Below, piece after piece: positions 62,832 through 64,000 of a stretch of 64,000 nucleotides of DNA. The position numbers and the translations under genes were made by a program. How positions within the stretch are numbered: the first letter of the stretch is position 1; every line of letters starts with the position of its first letter. The stretch comes from Physcomitrium patens (Eukaryota; Streptophyta; Bryopsida; Funariales; Funariaceae), in NCBI RefSeq assembly GCF_000002425.4, contig NC_037258.1, positions 2,277,964 through 2,341,963 on the forward strand, in the 5' to 3' direction. Below the pieces are notes generated by a model that saw only the letters and a program-made list of their open reading frames with translations, did not search any database and was not told where the DNA came from.

Positions 62832-64000
62832 CAACACTGTACACATTCAAAAACATCGACAGTTGAGTAACTTTCCTTCTATTCAAATCCGGACACAGAC
62901 AAGCTCGTTCCCATGTGGGAACACACCCGCCAATCACTACTCTGCAACGGAATCCTGTGTGTTGTGAATCGTTCTGCAGTGGCGGGTACAATTCCCCAGG
63001 AGGGAACAAGCAGGGGCACAACCATCTGGCAGAACATACGCCTGGGAACCAGACGCGGTTTGAATTGTTTGGGTACGCAAGGCTGTTTCCATGCAGAACA
63101 TGCCTATCTAATGCCAGAACATGAGTCGCCAGCCCGGGCTCACGAACAAAGATCATGGAAATAGCAGTGCGTGACGTGGAGGGGAACTGTACACTGTGGC
63201 AACTCAGTGCTTGTCAGCAAGCATGGGTTGCGTCTACCTAGACACGCCGCTGCCAGCTTGGAAATGCCACATTCTCTCCATACTCTTTCATTTGGTAACC
63301 TTCTGAAATTCGTGTGTGAAGAGTTCGTTCCGGCCAGAACATAATCAGTTTCTCTTTCAAACGGCGTTCAAAGAGCCAAAGATATGGATCCTAAATTTAG
63401 CCGTTGTGAAGGCTTCGGTCACTACAACTTCAACGTCCCTTTGAAATGCCAACGGAAAACGGCAACTTCCATCGCACGGCGGTTGCATTCATACACGGAG
63501 CTGGCGTTGCGCGGCGGTTCTCGCGCGTCGCATACGATACGCCCTATACAATACGAAGACGGAGAATTCGTATTGTATTCTACGCTTCCTTCTTGCGACC
63601 TGGAGCTTTCACACACAATGCTGTAGTCAAGAACTTCCCCCCTTCGGCTTCGAGAATCACTCGCACACACTACTCGTGCTTCAGCTTCTTCGTCGTCTCA
63701 CCGCCTCTCCTGGTGTGGAGTTAAGGCGATTGAGCCCGCTTCTTGGGGTCGGTTGGCATTTCTTTCCAGGAGAGTGAGGAGCTTGAGGCGATACGGGGAC
63801 CCATGTGGGAATGTGGGTTTGCGATGAGCGAGGTGTGCGTTTTTGTGGACTGTGATAGCTGGCGATGAGAGTTGTGAAGGTGTGACGCGTTGCGGGAATT
63901 TGGAGCGTTTGAGTCCTGAAGGTGCGTTAGACGGTCCGGGTCTGGTGAAGGGAACGTGCTACTGAAAATTTCTTAATTAGTGTTAATGGTCGGTGGACTT
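62831..64000. other. Unassigned island of balanced composition at the right edge
   Basis: About 1.15 kb with GC near that of the host gene flanks, rising towards the right end. Overlapping open frames on both strands (for example 62913-63164, 63384-63626) carry no recognised domain. The last 300 bp are G-rich and look like the 5' leader or first intron of a gene that continues to the right. Confidence 0.4.

Noticed and set aside
62767-63156. Minus-strand frame with a poly-Phe end
   Set aside because: The tail is the 31-base A run read in reverse; the rest has no recognised domain.

Overview
This window looks like nuclear DNA of a land plant, most likely a bryophyte and probably a moss. The guess rests on a few compact, intron-containing translation genes of plant type set in very AT-rich DNA with many (TA)n runs and a large block of old Ty3/gypsy LTR retrotransposons. 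The species is an inference; nothing in the sequence names it.

Three host genes are supported, and all serve translation. (1) A glycyl-tRNA synthetase gene runs leftward off the start of the window (exons at 1026-1663, 813-930 and 213-407, minus strand). (2) A complete three-exon eIF1/SUI1 gene lies at 17348-18513 on the plus strand, behind a GC-richer promoter with G-box, bZIP-type and site II-like motifs. (3) A complete seven-exon gene for a membrane-anchored type-2 peptidyl-tRNA hydrolase (PTH2) lies at 58624-61145 on the minus strand. Every splice junction given here preserves frame and restores family motifs. Telo-box motifs (AAACCCTAA) lie in the 5' regions of the GlyRS and PTH2 genes.

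Between the genes: 2.1-12.1 kb and 13.3-16.9 kb are AT-rich, with many (TA)n microsatellites, two related MITE-like elements bounded by TA runs (about 8.12-8.40 and 9.64-9.86 kb), and two long hairpins. An island of more balanced composition at 12.1-13.3 kb and another at 62.85-64.0 kb look like transcribed or gene-flank DNA but hold no protein I recognise.

From 19.83 to about 55.7 kb lies a nested cluster of LTR-retrotransposon fossils. From left to right: element A (minus strand, chromodomain gypsy, interrupted by a 1.24-kb solo-LTR-like insert); element B (plus, same family, both LTRs present, a 100-N gap in the right one); element C (plus, second family); a solo LTR of the A/B family; element D (minus, same family as C, so C and D form a large inverted pair); element E (plus, a third family with long LTRs), inserted inside the reverse transcriptase region of D and splitting it into 38.35-41.55 and 50.95-52.37 kb; and element F (minus, A/B family). 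All are decayed and ancient. The cluster ends at another A/B-type LTR that abuts a 3'-truncated L1-like LINE fragment (minus, about 55.7-57.5 kb).

The points most worth a second look are the TA-bounded MITE pair, the lineage of element E with its 190-bp tandem repeats and 12-bp minisatellite, the nested/inverted architecture, and the open reading frame that continues upstream of the GlyRS ATG without another ATG.
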